64,000 nt of DNA from Mycogone perniciosa (lineage: Eukaryota; Ascomycota; Sordariomycetes; Hypocreales; Hypocreaceae): positions 22,555 through 86,554 of the forward strand of contig JAOALB010000192.1 of NCBI GenBank assembly GCA_025331125.1, read 5' to 3'. Numbering within the stretch: the stretch's first letter is position 1; every line of letters begins with the position of its first letter. Of this stretch, positions 1 through 14,100 are shown in pieces. Both the position numbers and the translations under genes were made by a program. The notes under the pieces were generated by a model. That model had not been told where the DNA came from, did not search any database, and saw nothing but the letters and a program-made list of their open reading frames with translations.

Positions 1-171
1 GCTGGTTTTAGCTTAACTATTATTGTTAAAGATAATAGAAAGTTCCTAACTTATACTGAAATTGCTTTAAAACTTAATCCTAGTATTAGGCCTAATTCTA
101 GGTTTAGCTAGAATTGCAAAGTTACCTAAATACACTAAAATCCTTACTTTTTAGCTTTCTTTTTTAATACT
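1..171 (+). repeat. hAT-like non-autonomous element, copy 1 (cut by window start)
   Basis: This matches the right-hand ~170 bp of the ~577 bp element seen complete at 3,114-3,690, and also copies at 21,656-22,231 and 28,797-29,359. Shared landmarks are the block starting GCTGGTCCTAGC and the end CTTTTTAACAA, here decayed to TTTTTTAATA. The left part lies outside the window. It is more strongly C-to-T/G-to-A decayed than copies 2 and 4. Confidence 0.75.
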
Positions 172-1963
172 CCCTTTAAAATAAATACTATTTTATATAA
201 CTTTAAAATAAATATAGGATTTAAATATATAAAAATAACTAAAATATAAAAAATAAAAAAGATAGCTAAATAGCTATAACATAATTAATAGCTATAAAAA
301 GGGTAAGAACTTTAAGTATATACTTTAAGTAAAATCTTAAAATTAAAGAAATTTACAAAATTCCTTAATTTCGGACCTAGAAAAGGCTTAATAAGCCTAT
401 CAGCAATTATCTTACTAGTTTTTAAATAGTTAACTACAATAACGCTATTTTTAACCTATTCTTTAATATAATTAAACTATAATAAAGTATATTTTATTTG
501 ATTATAAAGGGTAAGGTTATTTAAAGTAAAAATAATACCCTTTTATTATTAAGTAAAGAGATTAACTATATAATTAGTTAATTTACCTCTTTATATAGGC
601 TAATAAGCTATTAAATCTCCTTAATAGCTTCTATAAAAACTACAAACTCTGCTTTTAATATAAAGAGATAGATAGTTAAGCCCCTTTTTAATTTCTAGCT
701 AATTAGCCTATCAGTAACTATAATAATATAGCTATAAATTAATTTATTTAATTCTTTATCCCTAGCAAAATCACTATTACAATAACTAATAAATATAAAA
801 TTAGATTTTCTAATATATTAAATAGCTAAATCTTAAATACTATTTAAATACTATAATAGATTACAAGTTATATTTAAATACTTTTTATAAAAGCCTTAAT
901 ATTATTTAGCTAGCTATCAAATTAAAAAGCTAATATTTATTTAAATATAAATTATTAAATAAATAATAATATTAATAATAGTTTAAAAAAGTTTAATATT
1001 AACTTTATTTAATTTAATGATAGTTTTATTAACTAAAAAAAAAGCTGTAAAAGTAATGAAATAAGCTTAGAGTTTTAAAGGTTAAAAACCTCTATAGCTT
1101 TAATAATATACTGTTTTTAAAAAAGCTAAAAAAGGCCTCTTTTTCTATCTTTAATTATTTAAACCCTTAAAAGAAAAAAGGCAAGGCCTTTATTTTCTAT
1201 AGTATAAACGTTATTAAAAGCTAGCTTTAATTAAGCTATAGTTTCTTTATTTAATCTAATAAAAAGGCAGTTATCTATATAAATAATAATAAAAGTCGTA
1301 TTATTTAGATTATATAGAATAGTAAAGTTAAAGATTAAAGGCTTATATTTTAATTTATTTCTTAAAGCTTATAAACCCTACTGCTATTTTTAAAAAACGA
1401 TTTTAAACTATAAAAAGCTTTCTATAATTAAATAATTTACTTTATATTAAGGTTATAACCTAGCTTTCTAAAAATAGATTTAATTTTAAAGGAAACTTAA
1501 CTAATATAGTCTTTAAATGCTTTAAAGAAGTTAAAGAAAATAGTTTCTTTAAATATCCTATTAAAAATATATTAATAAAGTCAATTTATTTAATTTCCTA
1601 GTTATAAATAATAGTTAAGGCTAATAGGAGCTGCTAAGTAAAAGGAATAGCTATTAAGGCGAATATTTAATTAAAATCTATTTTTTTAAATTATTAAAAA
1701 CCCTTAATAACTAATCTAGCTTTAAATTTTACTATTTTATTATTTTAATCTTTTTTAGTCTTTATAACTAATCGATTAATAATAAAATTCCTGCCTTTAA
1801 AAATACTATTATATTTAATAAACATAAAGGTATATTATTTAATTAACTAATTAAATTTATTATAAATCGCTTTTAGCTATTTAGTTTTGTTAAAATTATA
1901 AAGTATTTACTTAAATGTTCATAGGTTTGAGACTGCAGTAGTTAAAAAGGCTTGCTTTTTAAT
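172..1963 (-). mobile_element. RIP-decayed Copia-type pol fragment
   Basis: AT-rich sequence with no long open frame. On the minus strand 1,281-1,270 reads as a decayed YVDD (TAT ATA GAT AAC) followed by a hydrophobic CLFI-like stretch, as in the Copia reverse transcriptase active site. RNase H would then lie to the left and the upstream part of RT to the right. No LTRs were found; the fragment is bounded by the hAT-like element on the left and the Gypsy LTR at 1,964. Assignment rests mainly on one motif. Confidence 0.4.
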
Positions 1964-2340
1964 TGTAATGATCCAGGTTAATTCTTAACAGTCAAACCAA
2001 GGTTTACAGGGTTTATATTAATAGAGAGGTCAGGGATAAATACTAAGCAGGGTAAAGTAGTTACAATTCCATACAATAAGCGGTTCTAGTAAATATAATT
2101 GTTAATAACTATTTAAGTAACTATATTAACTAAGTGATAAGCCAGTTATATATATATAAAAGAGAGTTATAACAATTATTTAAAAATATAGCTATATTTT
2201 TAATAATTTAAGGTTTATAATTACTTATATATATCCCTAATTATTACCGATTTAGTATATACTTTAATAATGATATTCCTATTAGCCTATTATTCCGATA
2301 TTCCTCTAGTCCTGGGCTTTAGCCTAATCGGGTTATAATA
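1964..2340 (-). repeat. Gypsy LTR (3' LTR of minus-strand element Gy1)
   Basis: Begins TGTAATGATCC and ends TCGGGTTATAATA, the decayed forms of the family termini TGTGACGATCC and CGGGTCGTGACA seen undecayed at 30,079-30,493. Further copies are at 38,503-38,903 and, in the opposite orientation, 63,927. It is followed by CAATATCCCCCTCCC, whose complement is a polypurine tract. That places the internal region to the right and makes this the 3' LTR of a minus-strand element. Confidence 0.8.
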
Positions 2341-3113
2341 CAATATCCCCCTCCCATTAATCTTATCCTTAAAACCTATTATATAGCTATCCTTTCTTAT
2401 TATAAGTTTTTCCTCCCTCTTTCTTTTTATTCCTATTTAACTATACCTTATACTATTACAAAACAGCAAAAAGTTTCTAAGCCTACTAAATCCTTACAGA
2501 ATTATACTGCAGCTATATTAATTATTAATACTATTAATATCTTTATTGTATTATATTTATCTTATAAAAAGTATAGTATTTCCTATAAAATAGCTATAGG
2601 CTATTTTTATTATTAAAAATATACCTGTTAAAGCAAGATATATAATAGAAATAGTATCTCTTTAGCAGCTAATATATATCCTCTTTAGTTTATTATAAGT
2701 TATTTCTAATATTTATAGTATATTATTTAACGGCTAAAAAGGAGTATATTTAGAATAAGGAGTATACTATTAAGTGTAAGTTATTAGAATAGCAGTAATA
2801 GATAATAGTATTAACTGCTTTAATAAATAAATGCTTCGCGCAATTAAGTTATTTTCGCGAGCAGCAGTTATAAATACAGTTACATAAAGTTAAGATATTA
2901 TATTATAGCGCTAATTTATTAAATAAGTTAAATAAGTTTAAATGCATTAAGTTAAAGGCTATTATTAATATTTAGTCTTTTAGTAGTCTAGATATACTTA
3001 ATTAGTATATAATATTCAGTAACCCTTTACTAAAAGACTTAAACTTTAATAAAAGTATTAAAGTTCTATTAAAGTATTCTTTAAATATTCTATAAGTTCC
3101 TAAAAGTTATATT

Positions 3114-3690
3114 AAATTAACAAGGTTATACTAAACCTCATTTATATATAGCTTCTAGGAAGCTGCACACAATGCAGTAATAAGGAATCAACTGAGAGTC
3201 TAATTAGGCTAATAATAGATAAACAATTAAATTGTAAATAATCTAATAGCTAGAAGCTATAGAATATCTAGTGTATATACGGCCAGTGTAGAAGTGATTG
3301 TATAAACAATAGCTTTATCTTCTACTATAGTCCTCCGACTAAATAATAGGAATGCAGCAGCAGAATTAGGTTCGTGGCCTTATTCCTATTTTCCGCAAAA
3401 TTTATTTATATAGGAAATCGTCCAAATCGACTCACAGCCATATAAACAGGAAACCATTTTAGTTAGATTTTTCATAATAGCCATTATACCTATTGTATTG
3501 AGTCTAGGGTAGGCGGGGTAGCTGGTCCTAGCTTAATTATTATCGTTGAAGATAACAGACATTTCCTGACTTACACCGAAGTTCCTCTAGAACTCGGTCC
3601 TAGCGTCGGGCCTAATTCCGGGTCTAGCCAGAATAGGAAGGTTACCTAAATACACTAAAATCCTTACTTTCTAGCCCTCCTTTTTAACAA
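3114..3690 (+). mobile_element. hAT-like non-autonomous element, copy 2 (complete)
   Basis: 577 bp insertion inside Gypsy Gy1, flanked by an exact 8 bp duplication GTTATATT (3,106-3,113 and 3,691-3,698). The paralogous Gypsy at 39,611-39,618 keeps a single GTTATATT, the empty site. Short imperfect terminal inverted repeats: TTAACAAGG at the left versus TTAAAAAGG from the right end. No coding capacity. An 8 bp duplication is typical of the hAT superfamily; the superfamily is inferred because no transposase is present. Confidence 0.8.
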
Positions 3691-6600
3691 GTTATATTCT
3701 TCTTTATAGTTTTTCTATTTAATTAAATATTAGCGTTTATTATTTTCTGCTTTTATAGCCTTAACTTCTTTCACTTTATATATTTCTTTAACTACTAACA
3801 CCTTAATTAAATCTATAATTAGTTTATATTTCAAGTTATATTATAATACTTTCTTAAGTCATAAAATATAAAATACTAAATAAATTCAGATACTGTTTAG
3901 TAGTATAAATTTATAAATAACTTTTAAAATAACCTTTTTAACCGGGTAAGGTTTAAGTTTCTTAAAATTTAATTTACTGCTTAATTGTATTATTTTAATA
4001 TTCGCAGTTTCTTTTCTTAGCGAATATTAGTATAAGTAAACTATATCTCCCTCTTTAAAAATTAATCCCTTTAATTTATATTTATTAATATATTTCTTTT
4101 TTTTTTTATATAAAGTAAAAGTATACTTGCATTTTTTTATATAACTGCTTTATATCTTTAACTTTAATTTATACTTTATTAATATATAGGCCTTTCTTTA
4201 GCGCTTTATATATATTTAGCATAAAGCTATACTTAATATATATAAAGCTAAGTTTAGTTAATTTTAAAATATCACTATTATAGGATATCTATATAATTAG
4301 TAACTTCTTTATTTAATTATTTTAATTAAAGTTAATATAAATTTTCAGATAAGCTTTAATAATTTAATTAATATATTTTATTTATTTATTTATCTATAGG
4401 TAATAAATAGTCTTAAGCTTATAATTTATATTTAAGTAGTTTATAAATGCTTACTAGAGTTTAAATATAAAGGTTAATTTTTAGTTAGAAATAATTTTGG
4501 CTAGAATTATATAGTTAGCTGTAATAAATTATAAAAATATATAAGTTAATATTTTTATATTTATTACCTTTTTATATAGAAAAGAGTAAAAGTATTTAAT
4601 AACTTAATCTATAATTATTAAAATATTATTATATTTACTCTTTAATCTTAGTTTAATAAATAATAGTAGTTTAATAATAAAGTCTAGTAAAATCGATTTT
4701 TATAGTTATTCTAGTACTAGTAAAGGTTAAAGTTTACTATATAGTTTATACTTTTAAAGCTTAATCATTCTATAAATTATATAGCAACAAATAATATTTT
4801 ATATTACTTTTTTAAGCCTTTAAAACTTAAAATACCTTTATATATATTTACAGGTCTTATAAATACCTTTATATCTATACACTAAGTATTAATAAACTTT
4901 TATAACTATATTTTCTTAAAGTTTATTTAAAATCTAAATCTTTTTATTTTATTATTAAGTTTTTTTATTATTAAACTTTATATCTTTCAAGAATCTATTA
5001 TTATTCCAGGTGATATAATACTCTTTAATATATTAAAGTATAGTATTATTACTAGATACTTTATATATAACTTAAACTACTATTTATTAATAGTATCCTT
5101 TAAAGGTTTATGTTAAGATCTGCCTAGTATACTTAATCTTTCTTTAATTATAGTTAACTTATTTATTATATATATCTATTTATTTATTTTTAAATCCTTT
5201 TCAGTAAATTAAAATATAGTTAAACTTTAAAAGGTATTCTATATAATAAATCTACCTTTTAGAAAATTATTAAACTATTATAAAGTATATAATATTCTTA
5301 TAATTAATATATATATTAACTTTATATATTCTTTTTAGTAAGTAATCTTACTAGTTTTTAAATATAAAAGTAATAGTAAAGAATTCCTTATTATATATTC
5401 TATATATTTAATGCCTATAAAAACTTTTAATCCTTTTTAGTAAATTTATAAAGGGTTTATATAATACTTGTATAGCCTTTAATAAATTATTAGTAATAGC
5501 TAATAAATATTAAAAACCTTTAAACTTCTTTAATTATTATAAATATAGGCTAATCTTTTACTGCTTGCACTTTTAATAGATTTATATAAATTTCTCTAAA
5601 AGTAATAATATACTTTAAAAAAGTAACTTTTTATATATAGAATTTGCATTTCTTTAATTTTATAAATAGTTAAGTATTTTATAATATTTATAATACCTTA
5701 TAGATATATACTTTATATTCTTTAAAGATATTTAAAAAGATTAAAATATTATTTAAATAAATAACTATAAAGATATTAAAGTATTCTTTAATATATTATT
5801 AATTATCTTTTAAAATATTATAAAGGTATTAGTAAAGCTAAAAGGTATAATTAAATATTTAAATAAACTGTATTTAATTTAAAAGGCAGTTATTTATTTA
5901 TATCCTTTTCTAATTTAAATAAAGTTATAAGCGCTTTTAAGGTCTAGCGCTATAAACCACTTTTTCTTATATAGTCTATCCTATAATTCTATAATTAACA
6001 GTAATAGAGTTTTATCTTTAACAGTAGCTTTATTAAGCTATTAGTAATTTACAATTAATTATAGTTTACCTCCTTTCTTTAATATAAATATAATAAAATA
6101 GCCTACTTTTAATAAAAAAGGTTAAATATACCCTTTAATTAATATATTGTTTAAATAATTATATAGGCTTTTAAACTTTTTTTTATTTAAATTATAAATT
6201 TTATAAAAAGTAATATTTATATTATTTTTACACTTAATTATATAGTTTTATTAGCTATATTCTAGTAGTTTTATATTAAGTATTTCCTTAAATAGTTTAT
6301 TATACTTTTAGTATTCTTTAAAGATATTCTATAGCTATTTTAATAATCCTGCTGTTTTAAAGCTTTTTATTTTAAGTATTTTATTAATATTATTAAATAT
6401 TTTCTATAAAAAGGCAATTATTCTTTAGATTTATCTATCCTTTCCTTTACTTTACTTAAATTTTACTTTTAAGTAAATTATTTCTATAATTAAATTAAAA
6501 GTAACCTTTTTAATTCCTTTTTTCAGTATACTTAAAGGTTTTATATAGGATTTCTGCCCTACAGCTAAAGCCTTTTTAATAATTTTAATCGCTAAGGAAG

Positions 6601-7348
6601 CTTTATTATTACACTAATAAAGTTAACTATTTTCCTAGTTGATATTAAAGTTATTATATTTTAATTAAAGATAACCGAGAATAATATTGTATTTATTAAT
6701 ATTTACTATATTACAGGGAACTACTCTTATACATTTAGCGATCCTAAATTCAAGATAATTAATCTTTTACTTAACCTATTTATTATTATATATAAAGCCT
6801 CCTCTTTCGGCCTAATAAAGTTAATATAATTTAGTTTTCTTTTTTTAAAATAACTATAAGCGATTTACAGTTATAGGTGTAATAAAATTGCCTATTACTT
6901 TACTATTTATTAATATATATAGCCAATATCCCTTAACTATTATCTTTAATTTAAAATATAGTAAATCTTTATTATTACTTTTATTATTTAATATTTCAAG
7001 AGATATAATTTATTAATTATTACTTTATAGCCCTTTTATAACTAATATTAATTGTTTTTTAATTCTTCTCTTTTTATATAAATTTTATAGTTAATTAGGG
7101 TTCTTTAAAGTAAATGCTACCTTCTTTTATTATAGGTAATTCCTTTATAGGTAATAAAGTTAAACTAGTTTCTATATAGCCTTTTTATAATTTAATTAAT
7201 CTCTCTATACTTTAAAGTAGGTTTATACCTTATATACTTCTATATTTATTACTTTTAAAGTTTTTCCTATAGGTAAATAGCGCATTTATCCTTTTAGCAG
7301 TATATAAAGCCTAGTAATAAATATAGGGTATTGTTAATTTATTATATA

Positions 7349-7747
7349 TTTTATTAAGGGTAACTAATATACCTAATATACTTATACTCCTTTTTACTAG
7401 CCTATTTAAAAAAAGTCGGTTATTTACTTAAGCAATTATTAAATTAAGAAAGTATAAAAGTATAAAAATAAAACAAATAAACTTAATTTAATAAAACACT
7501 AACCTGCATTCTCCTTTAATATATTACCCTACCTATAATTCTATAGCTAATAAAGTATAAAGAGGTAACTATTAGTTATTTACAGCTGCAGACATTATAA
7601 TTAAATAATTTATAGTATCTTTTAGTCCCTATATTACTTAACTGCAGTTTTATAATTCTATTAAGAGCGCGGATTCCCGCGCTTTATTTAAGTTATTGCT
7701 AGTGTATATATATATATATTTAGAGTGCCGATCCCCTCTTAATAAAA
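7349..7747 (-). mobile_element. Mariner-type MITE, copy a (decayed)
   Basis: About 399 bp beginning TTTTATTAAGGGTAACTA and ending CCCCTCTTAATAAAA, flanked by TA on both sides. It is the decayed reverse-orientation counterpart of the well-preserved copy at 15,495-15,886. It retains the internal AGAGCGCGGATTCCCGCGCT palindrome. No coding capacity. Confidence 0.8.
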
Positions 7748-8070
7748 TATACTAATCCTTTAACTTATTTCGTTTATATATAATATACTTTAAGCTATTG
7801 CACTTTAAGTAATATTATTAATTATACTTAAACCTTTTATTATAGCAGAAGTATTATTTTATTAATTTGTTTTAGCAGTAAATATAGTATCCTTTAAATT
7901 TATATCCTTTAAATCTTTATAATTAATAATATTCTTTTAAGGTTTAAGTTTCTAGTTTAATAGTAGTAATCTTAAAGTCTTAGTACTATATAGTTATAAT
8001 TTATTCTTTAAAAGTATTATAATCCTATACCTATTTTATAAAGTAAAATAAAATTCTAATTAGAAATATA

Positions 8071-8473
8071 TTATATTAAGGGTAATTAATATACTTAATA
8101 TACTTATACTCCTTTTTATTAGCCTATTTAAAAAAGGTTAGTTATTTATTTAAATAAGTATTAGATTAAAAAACTATAAAAGTATAAAGATAAAATAGAT
8201 AGATTTAGTTTAATAATATATTAACCTATATTCTCTGTTAATATATTACTTACCTGTAACTTTATAGCTAATAAAGTATAAAGAGGTAACTATTAGTTGC
8301 TTTTAGTTGCAGATATTATAATTAAATAATTTATAGTATCTTTTAGTCTTTATATTACTTAACTGCAGCTTTATAGTTCGATTAAAAGTATAGATTCCTG
8401 CACTTTATTTAAGTTATTATTAGTGTATATATATATATATATTTATAAAGTGCTGATTCCCCTTTAATAAAAC
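8071..8473 (-). mobile_element. Mariner-type MITE, copy b (decayed)
   Basis: Second reverse-orientation copy of the ~395 bp element, beginning TTATATTAAGGGTAATTA and ending ATTCCCCTTTAATAAAA. It lies only about 320 bp from copy a in the same orientation. TA precedes it; the right boundary is off by about one base. It is more decayed than copy a. Confidence 0.75.
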
Positions 8474-8475
8474 TA

Positions 8476-10834
8476 GTAATTAAAATAAAGGGAAATCTCA
8501 GGGATTGCGTTTTAAAAAGCAATTATTAAAGGCACTTTTATACTACTACTAAAACCTACTTTTATTTAACTATTAATAAAAGTACAGGCTAACGTTAGTA
8601 AATCTTTAAATAAATATAAAATAATTAGCTAAAAGAAACAGCCTAAAAACCCTTTATTATAGCCAGTTAATATAGATTAGTATAATATTTATTTCTGAAA
8701 GTATAGGTTATTTAATTGCAATTTTTAAAATATAGAAATTAAAATTAATTAACCTAAATATAATACAGTAAAATATAATAAAAGAGTGAAATCTTAAAAA
8801 GCTATTAGCTTATAAAACCTATTAATAAAAGGGTAAAAAGTTAAAGGAAATTACTAAAAGACTAATTAATATAATAAAAGTAAATATATAAACTAAATAG
8901 TTAACTTTATATAATATAATTCGCTTTAAATTAATAATGTACTATTATAACTTTTACTTTACTTATAACTTAATAAATTAGTTAGTAAAGTAATTATAAA
9001 GAATTAATAAAAAATAAATTAATTATTTAATCTCCTGCCATAAAGAGTTTATTTTAATTTTATTAACTCTTTTAAGTAAACTATCTTTAACTTTTAATAA
9101 AAATACTATTATTACTACTTTTATAATTTTATATATATAGACTACGTTTATCTATATTAAAACTACTTAAAAGAGACTTAAAAAGGATAATAATTTAATA
9201 CTGCAAGACTAATAATAATAAAGGAAATTATCTTTAAAAGAATAGCTAATTCTATTATTTTAAATACATAAATAAAACCTTTTTATATTATAGAAAAGCT
9301 TTTTACTTTAAAGGAATACTCTGCCGCAGCCTTTTCACTAAAAAAATATATCCCTTTTTTATTTAAAGAAAGAATACGCTTATAAAGGCTAGGCATTTAA
9401 ATTAAACAATTTAAACTAATAAAGTAAAAGGCATTTTATTATTAAAAGACTATTTAATTAAAACTTTAATAACTTATTTTAATTTTAAAAAAAGGAATTA
9501 AAAGTAAATAAATAACCTTTAATTATTAAAGTATTAAATATAACCTCTTTTTTAAAACTGCAATTAAAGGAATTATTGAATTATATAACTAGCCTAATAT
9601 TAATACTTTATAAATCTATTAAAATAAAAACTAAAGAAAAATTAAATCCTTTAATAAATAATAAAAAAATACCGTTTTAAAAATTACTTTTCTTTATTTA
9701 AACTTTTAAAAACATTTAAAGGATAAAGCTATTTATAAAGACTAATTTTATAAATGAATTTAATAGTAAAAATATTTTTTAACTTTTAAAAAAACTATAA
9801 GTAAAAGATAAAAGATAAAGAATATTAAGAAAAGATTAAAGGAGGTACTTAAAACTATTAATAAAATTAAAAAAATAAAAAATAATTTAAATGTTTATTA
9901 AAAAAAGTATTAGGTAAAATAAAGTTAAAAAAAAGCTTATATAGTATAATAAGCAATATAATAAAAAATAATTAAAGTTATATACTATATAGCTTTAAAG
10001 TCTTTATTACTATAGGGCTATTAAAATATAATCTATAATAAATTAATTACTTTAATATTAATATTTTTATTAAAAGTTTAATAAAAGAAACTAAAAGGCA
10101 GTTATATTATATTTTTATAATATCGCTAAAGTAATACTATTAAAGTTATTGTAATTAATAATAGCCTTTAAAGAGATTAAAGAAATTAATAATTTTAAAG
10201 AATTAATATATATTAAAGTGTAAATACTCTTTTATAATAAAAAGCTTTTACAATTTAATATTTAAAAAGCTTATTTTTAAAAATTTATAAAAACGCTTTT
10301 TAAAACTAAATATATATCTAATTTATTTAAATTAAAGATAAGTTTAATTTTAAAGAAATAAAAGGAATAATAGCTTAAGATTATAAAATTAACTATATTT
10401 TTACAGCTTAAAGATTAAATAAATACTTTATTTAAAAGATTTAATAAACTAGCGATTTAACTTTTTAATTAAAAAGGAAAAGCAATTAATTTAAAGGGAA
10501 GAGAGTAATATTATATTACTATTAATAGTTATAAACTTAAATAAAGACTTTCTACTTTAATAATTACTATTAATAATATTAATATAATAAACCCTTTATA
10601 TAATAAAATACTAAATGTTTTCTTTAATTATTATTTAAAAGCAATTATAAATATACAGTATTATTAATATTATATAGATAAAGGCTATTTTCTTTAAAAC
10701 TGCGCTAAATTAGCCTATAATAAAGACTATAGGTTTATAATATATAATTTAAAGGTAAAGATAGTTTAAGTAAGCTCATAGAAAACCTTAATCTTAATTT
10801 AATTTATTATAGTAATTATAACTATTAAAACTTA
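8476..10834 (+). mobile_element. RIP-decayed retroelement 5' part with gag zinc knuckle, split by Copia A
   Basis: AT-rich, no open frame. Near 10,650-10,700 on the plus strand the codon pattern fits a decayed CCHC zinc knuckle (Cys-x2-Cys-x4-His-x4-Cys, with TGT/CAT now TAT and the last TGC intact), as in a gag nucleocapsid. It is interrupted at 10,834 by Copia A and probably resumes at 18,242. The class (Gypsy or LINE) was not resolved. Confidence 0.4.
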
Positions 10835-11106
10835 TATTAGGTTAGGTAGGCCAAGGGCCTACCACTTATTAGCGTTTATTAGCGCTAGGGAGCTTTTATC
10901 TACTTATATAGCAGATACCAGCTAATATATATATTGCGTAAGCGATATATTAGACTATATAGGCGCTTACAACGCATATATTCTATGTTTTCCTTTATAT
11001 TAGCTATCTATATATATAGCGAGGCTATTATAGTATATTTATTATTAAATTAAGCTTTATTCCTATTTTTCTCTATACTTTATATAGCTATACTGTGCTT
11101 TGTAAT
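10835..11106 (+). repeat. Copia A 5' LTR
   Basis: Starts TATTAGGTTAGGTAGGC (family form TGTTGGGTTAGGTAGGC) and ends near GCTTTGTAATG (family form GCGCTCTGCGACA). Same family as the repeats at 17,963, 42,131, 43,815, 50,741 and 56,229. Confidence 0.8.
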
Positions 11107-14100
11107 GGTTATAAGCCCAGGTAGTAACTATTAGAGTTACTAGAAACTTCCTTTAATATTATATATTTACCTTTACTCTTTCCCTTTACCTTTAAGCTCT
11201 TAAAGCCACTTTCTATAATAAATAATACAGGAGATATTACCTTTATAAAGCTATATTTAATAATTTGATAAATTAAATGGATTACTATTTTAAATAACTA
11301 TATAACTACTGCGAGGATCTAGAATAAAGTTAATCTTAATCTCTTTAATTAAGATAATAACTATTTCCCTGCTTTAAAGCTATTTATTTTAGCTAAAGTA
11401 AAGGAAACTGCCTTAAAGGTATTTAAAAAAAAGCTACTTTAATAGATATTTTTATTTATTATAACAGTCTACTTTATAAGTATTAATATATTATCGCTTT
11501 ATATATTAAAAAGAGGAAAGTTAAAGCAGTAATCTTTAAATAGATATAAAAGACAGTTAATACTAGTATTTATACTTTAGTCTTTATAGACTTTAAAGCT
11601 ATAATTTAAATTACAGCTTTAGCTTTTACTACTATTAAAGCAGCTAATAAAAATAATAAAGATTTAAATACTAAGTTTACTATTTATTAAATTATAAAAA
11701 AGCTTAAAGAATAATTAACTTTTTATAAATATATAATATATAAAAAAGTGCAGATTTTATATAAATACATTTTATATAATATAAAGTATAGGAATTTAAA
11801 GCTAAAAGTATAGTATATAAACTAGGCGTATATTTATATAAATACAGTAAAGTATAAGCTCCCTGAAATTATATAAATAGCTGCCTAAAAGGCTTTTTTA
11901 AAAGCTATTAAAGTATACTATACTTTAAACTTTACTTTATACTATTTATACTATATAAATAGTTAAATTAAAAGCAGTAAAACTATTAAAACCTTCTCTT
12001 TTAATTAATTTAATTAACTTTTTTTAAATAGTATATAAAATGCAGAGAATTATATTTATAGACTTTATATAATACTTTATAACCGCTTAAATAAAGCTAT
12101 AGCAAATATTATTATATATTTAAAAGCTTTTACTGGAAAGGAATATTTATATAGATAGGAAAGGTATAATTAGCCTTTAAAGGATTATAATATATTACTT
12201 ACTGCGCTTAAAGGAAAACCTAATAAAAAAGGGAAATATATCTTTAACCTGCAATAAACTATAGAAATTTATATTTGCCTTTAAAAAAATAAATAGTATA
12301 TACTCTGCGATAAGTTTAATAAAAAGGGTATTAACTTTATAGCCTTAATTTAAAAAAGTATAGCTTTAACTATTATAGGTGCTTTAATCTGTTTAAACTT
12401 AATTAATAAAGAAAATATAAGCCCTGCAGTATATATAATAAATAAATTAATATATATTAATATATAAAATATACTTTACTGCCTCTTTTAAAGCACTTTC
12501 TTTAATACCTATAATACTATTTATTTAGTAAATAATAAAAATTACTTTATTCTTAGCTGTTTTATTTTAAATATAGAAAATAACTATATTAAAGTAAAAG
12601 GAGCTAAGTATTTTATAGCTAAAAAAGGATACTGCCTATTAAAGGATACTCTTTATAATCTATATTAAAAGGCAGTGCATTTAATAAAGCTTATAGATAT
12701 AGCTATAGTTAAAGGATTTTATATTAATATTATATCTTTATTAAAGCTTTAAAAAATAGGAATATAGTTTATAGGGTATAATAATACACTTTATATTAAT
12801 AGAGTAAATTTAAATACTATTATAAGGAAGGTAAAGTAAAGGTATAATTTTTTAATTTTTTAATATAAACCCCTATTACTTTATATTGCCTTTATCTTTA
12901 AATATACTATTTTAAATAATATAACTGCTTTATTCCTTTTTCCTTATATAAACTACTATATTTATATAATATTAGGAAAAAGGAGAAGACCGATATATAA
13001 CCTACTAATACTATAATATAACTTAAAGCAGCTCTAGCATTTATAATTAAGATATTTAAGCTTAAAAGCACTTAAAGCACTAGTAAAGAATATAAGGAAT
13101 ATATATATTAAAGGAGCTACGCAAATAAAGTGCAAAGCCTATACTTTTATATATATAAAATAGGTTATCTTTTATAGAATATTTAATAGATAAGCATTAA
13201 AACTATTTTTTAATGTATACTAGGATCTTTAAGACTATCTTTATAGTTATAATAGGGATAACTGGCTTTTAATGCTTAAAGAAAAATATACTTTATAGTT
13301 ATATATACGCCTTTTATTAACTAAAAAATAAGATATTATTTTTAATACTCTTTTTAATTTTATAAATATAGTAAAAATGCAATATAATATTTTAATATAT
13401 TTTTTTAGGTAAAATAATAAAAAGGCTATAATTGCAGTTAAAGGCTTATTATACTTTTAGATTTAAGTAAATATAAAAGGAATTATCCTAAAGCTTACCC
13501 TTTTTTATATATATAAACTAAATAGCGCCTTAAAGCGCGCAGGTTAGGAAGTTATAAATAAATTAATAAAAATACTTAAAGCTATAAGCGTTTTAACTAA
13601 TTTATAGCTTAAAAGTATAAAAGCTGCAGTATATATTATTAATATAAGTCTTATATATAGCCTTAATATAATATTACCTATTAACAAATTAAGTAATAGT
13701 TCTGCAATTTTATACCTTTTTTAAAAAAAGAGCTATCTATAGATTTATAGTTAAATTAAAGTAGACTTTATATATATAGCTACTATGCCTATATACTTAA
13801 CAGAGACTATAAAGCTGGCTAAAATAAAAAAGAATTTAAAATTAAGCTTAAAGGCTTAATTAAATATTTTATTAAATATACTATAAATAATATATATTGC
13901 ATTTAATTACCCTGCTTAATAAAGGTAATTATTATAAAGAATATATAGTTTAATAAAATTAACTTTTTAATAGTAAAAAAAAAAGCGCAGATAAACTGTT
14001 TATAGTTAAGTTAAATAAACTATTTAATAAAGTTAAAGAAAATAAACTAGAATTTAAACTCTTTTTAATATATATTCCTGCAGTAAAAAATACCTTTATA

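Larger units (their letters stand above)
2341..8070 (-). mobile_element. RIP-decayed Gypsy retrotransposon Gy1, internal region
   Basis: Minus-strand Gypsy remnant whose 3' LTR is at 1,964-2,340. Reading right to left, a decayed YLDDILIF reverse-transcriptase motif (aspartates now asparagine codons) lies at about 5,763-5,741; RNase H and integrase regions should lie further left. All frames are closed by TAA/TAG. 38,904-42,130 is a paralogous copy, which shows that the pieces at 3,114-3,690 and 7,349-7,747 are later insertions. The right limit is uncertain: the gag end merges into two small inserted elements at 7,349 and 8,071. Non-functional. Confidence 0.7.

Noticed and set aside
10835..11106. 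Interpretation of the repeated 270-bp unit as an independent MITE
   Set aside because: Paired copies, a 5-bp duplication, PBS-like and PPT-like sequences and a YVDD relic between them show it is a Copia LTR.
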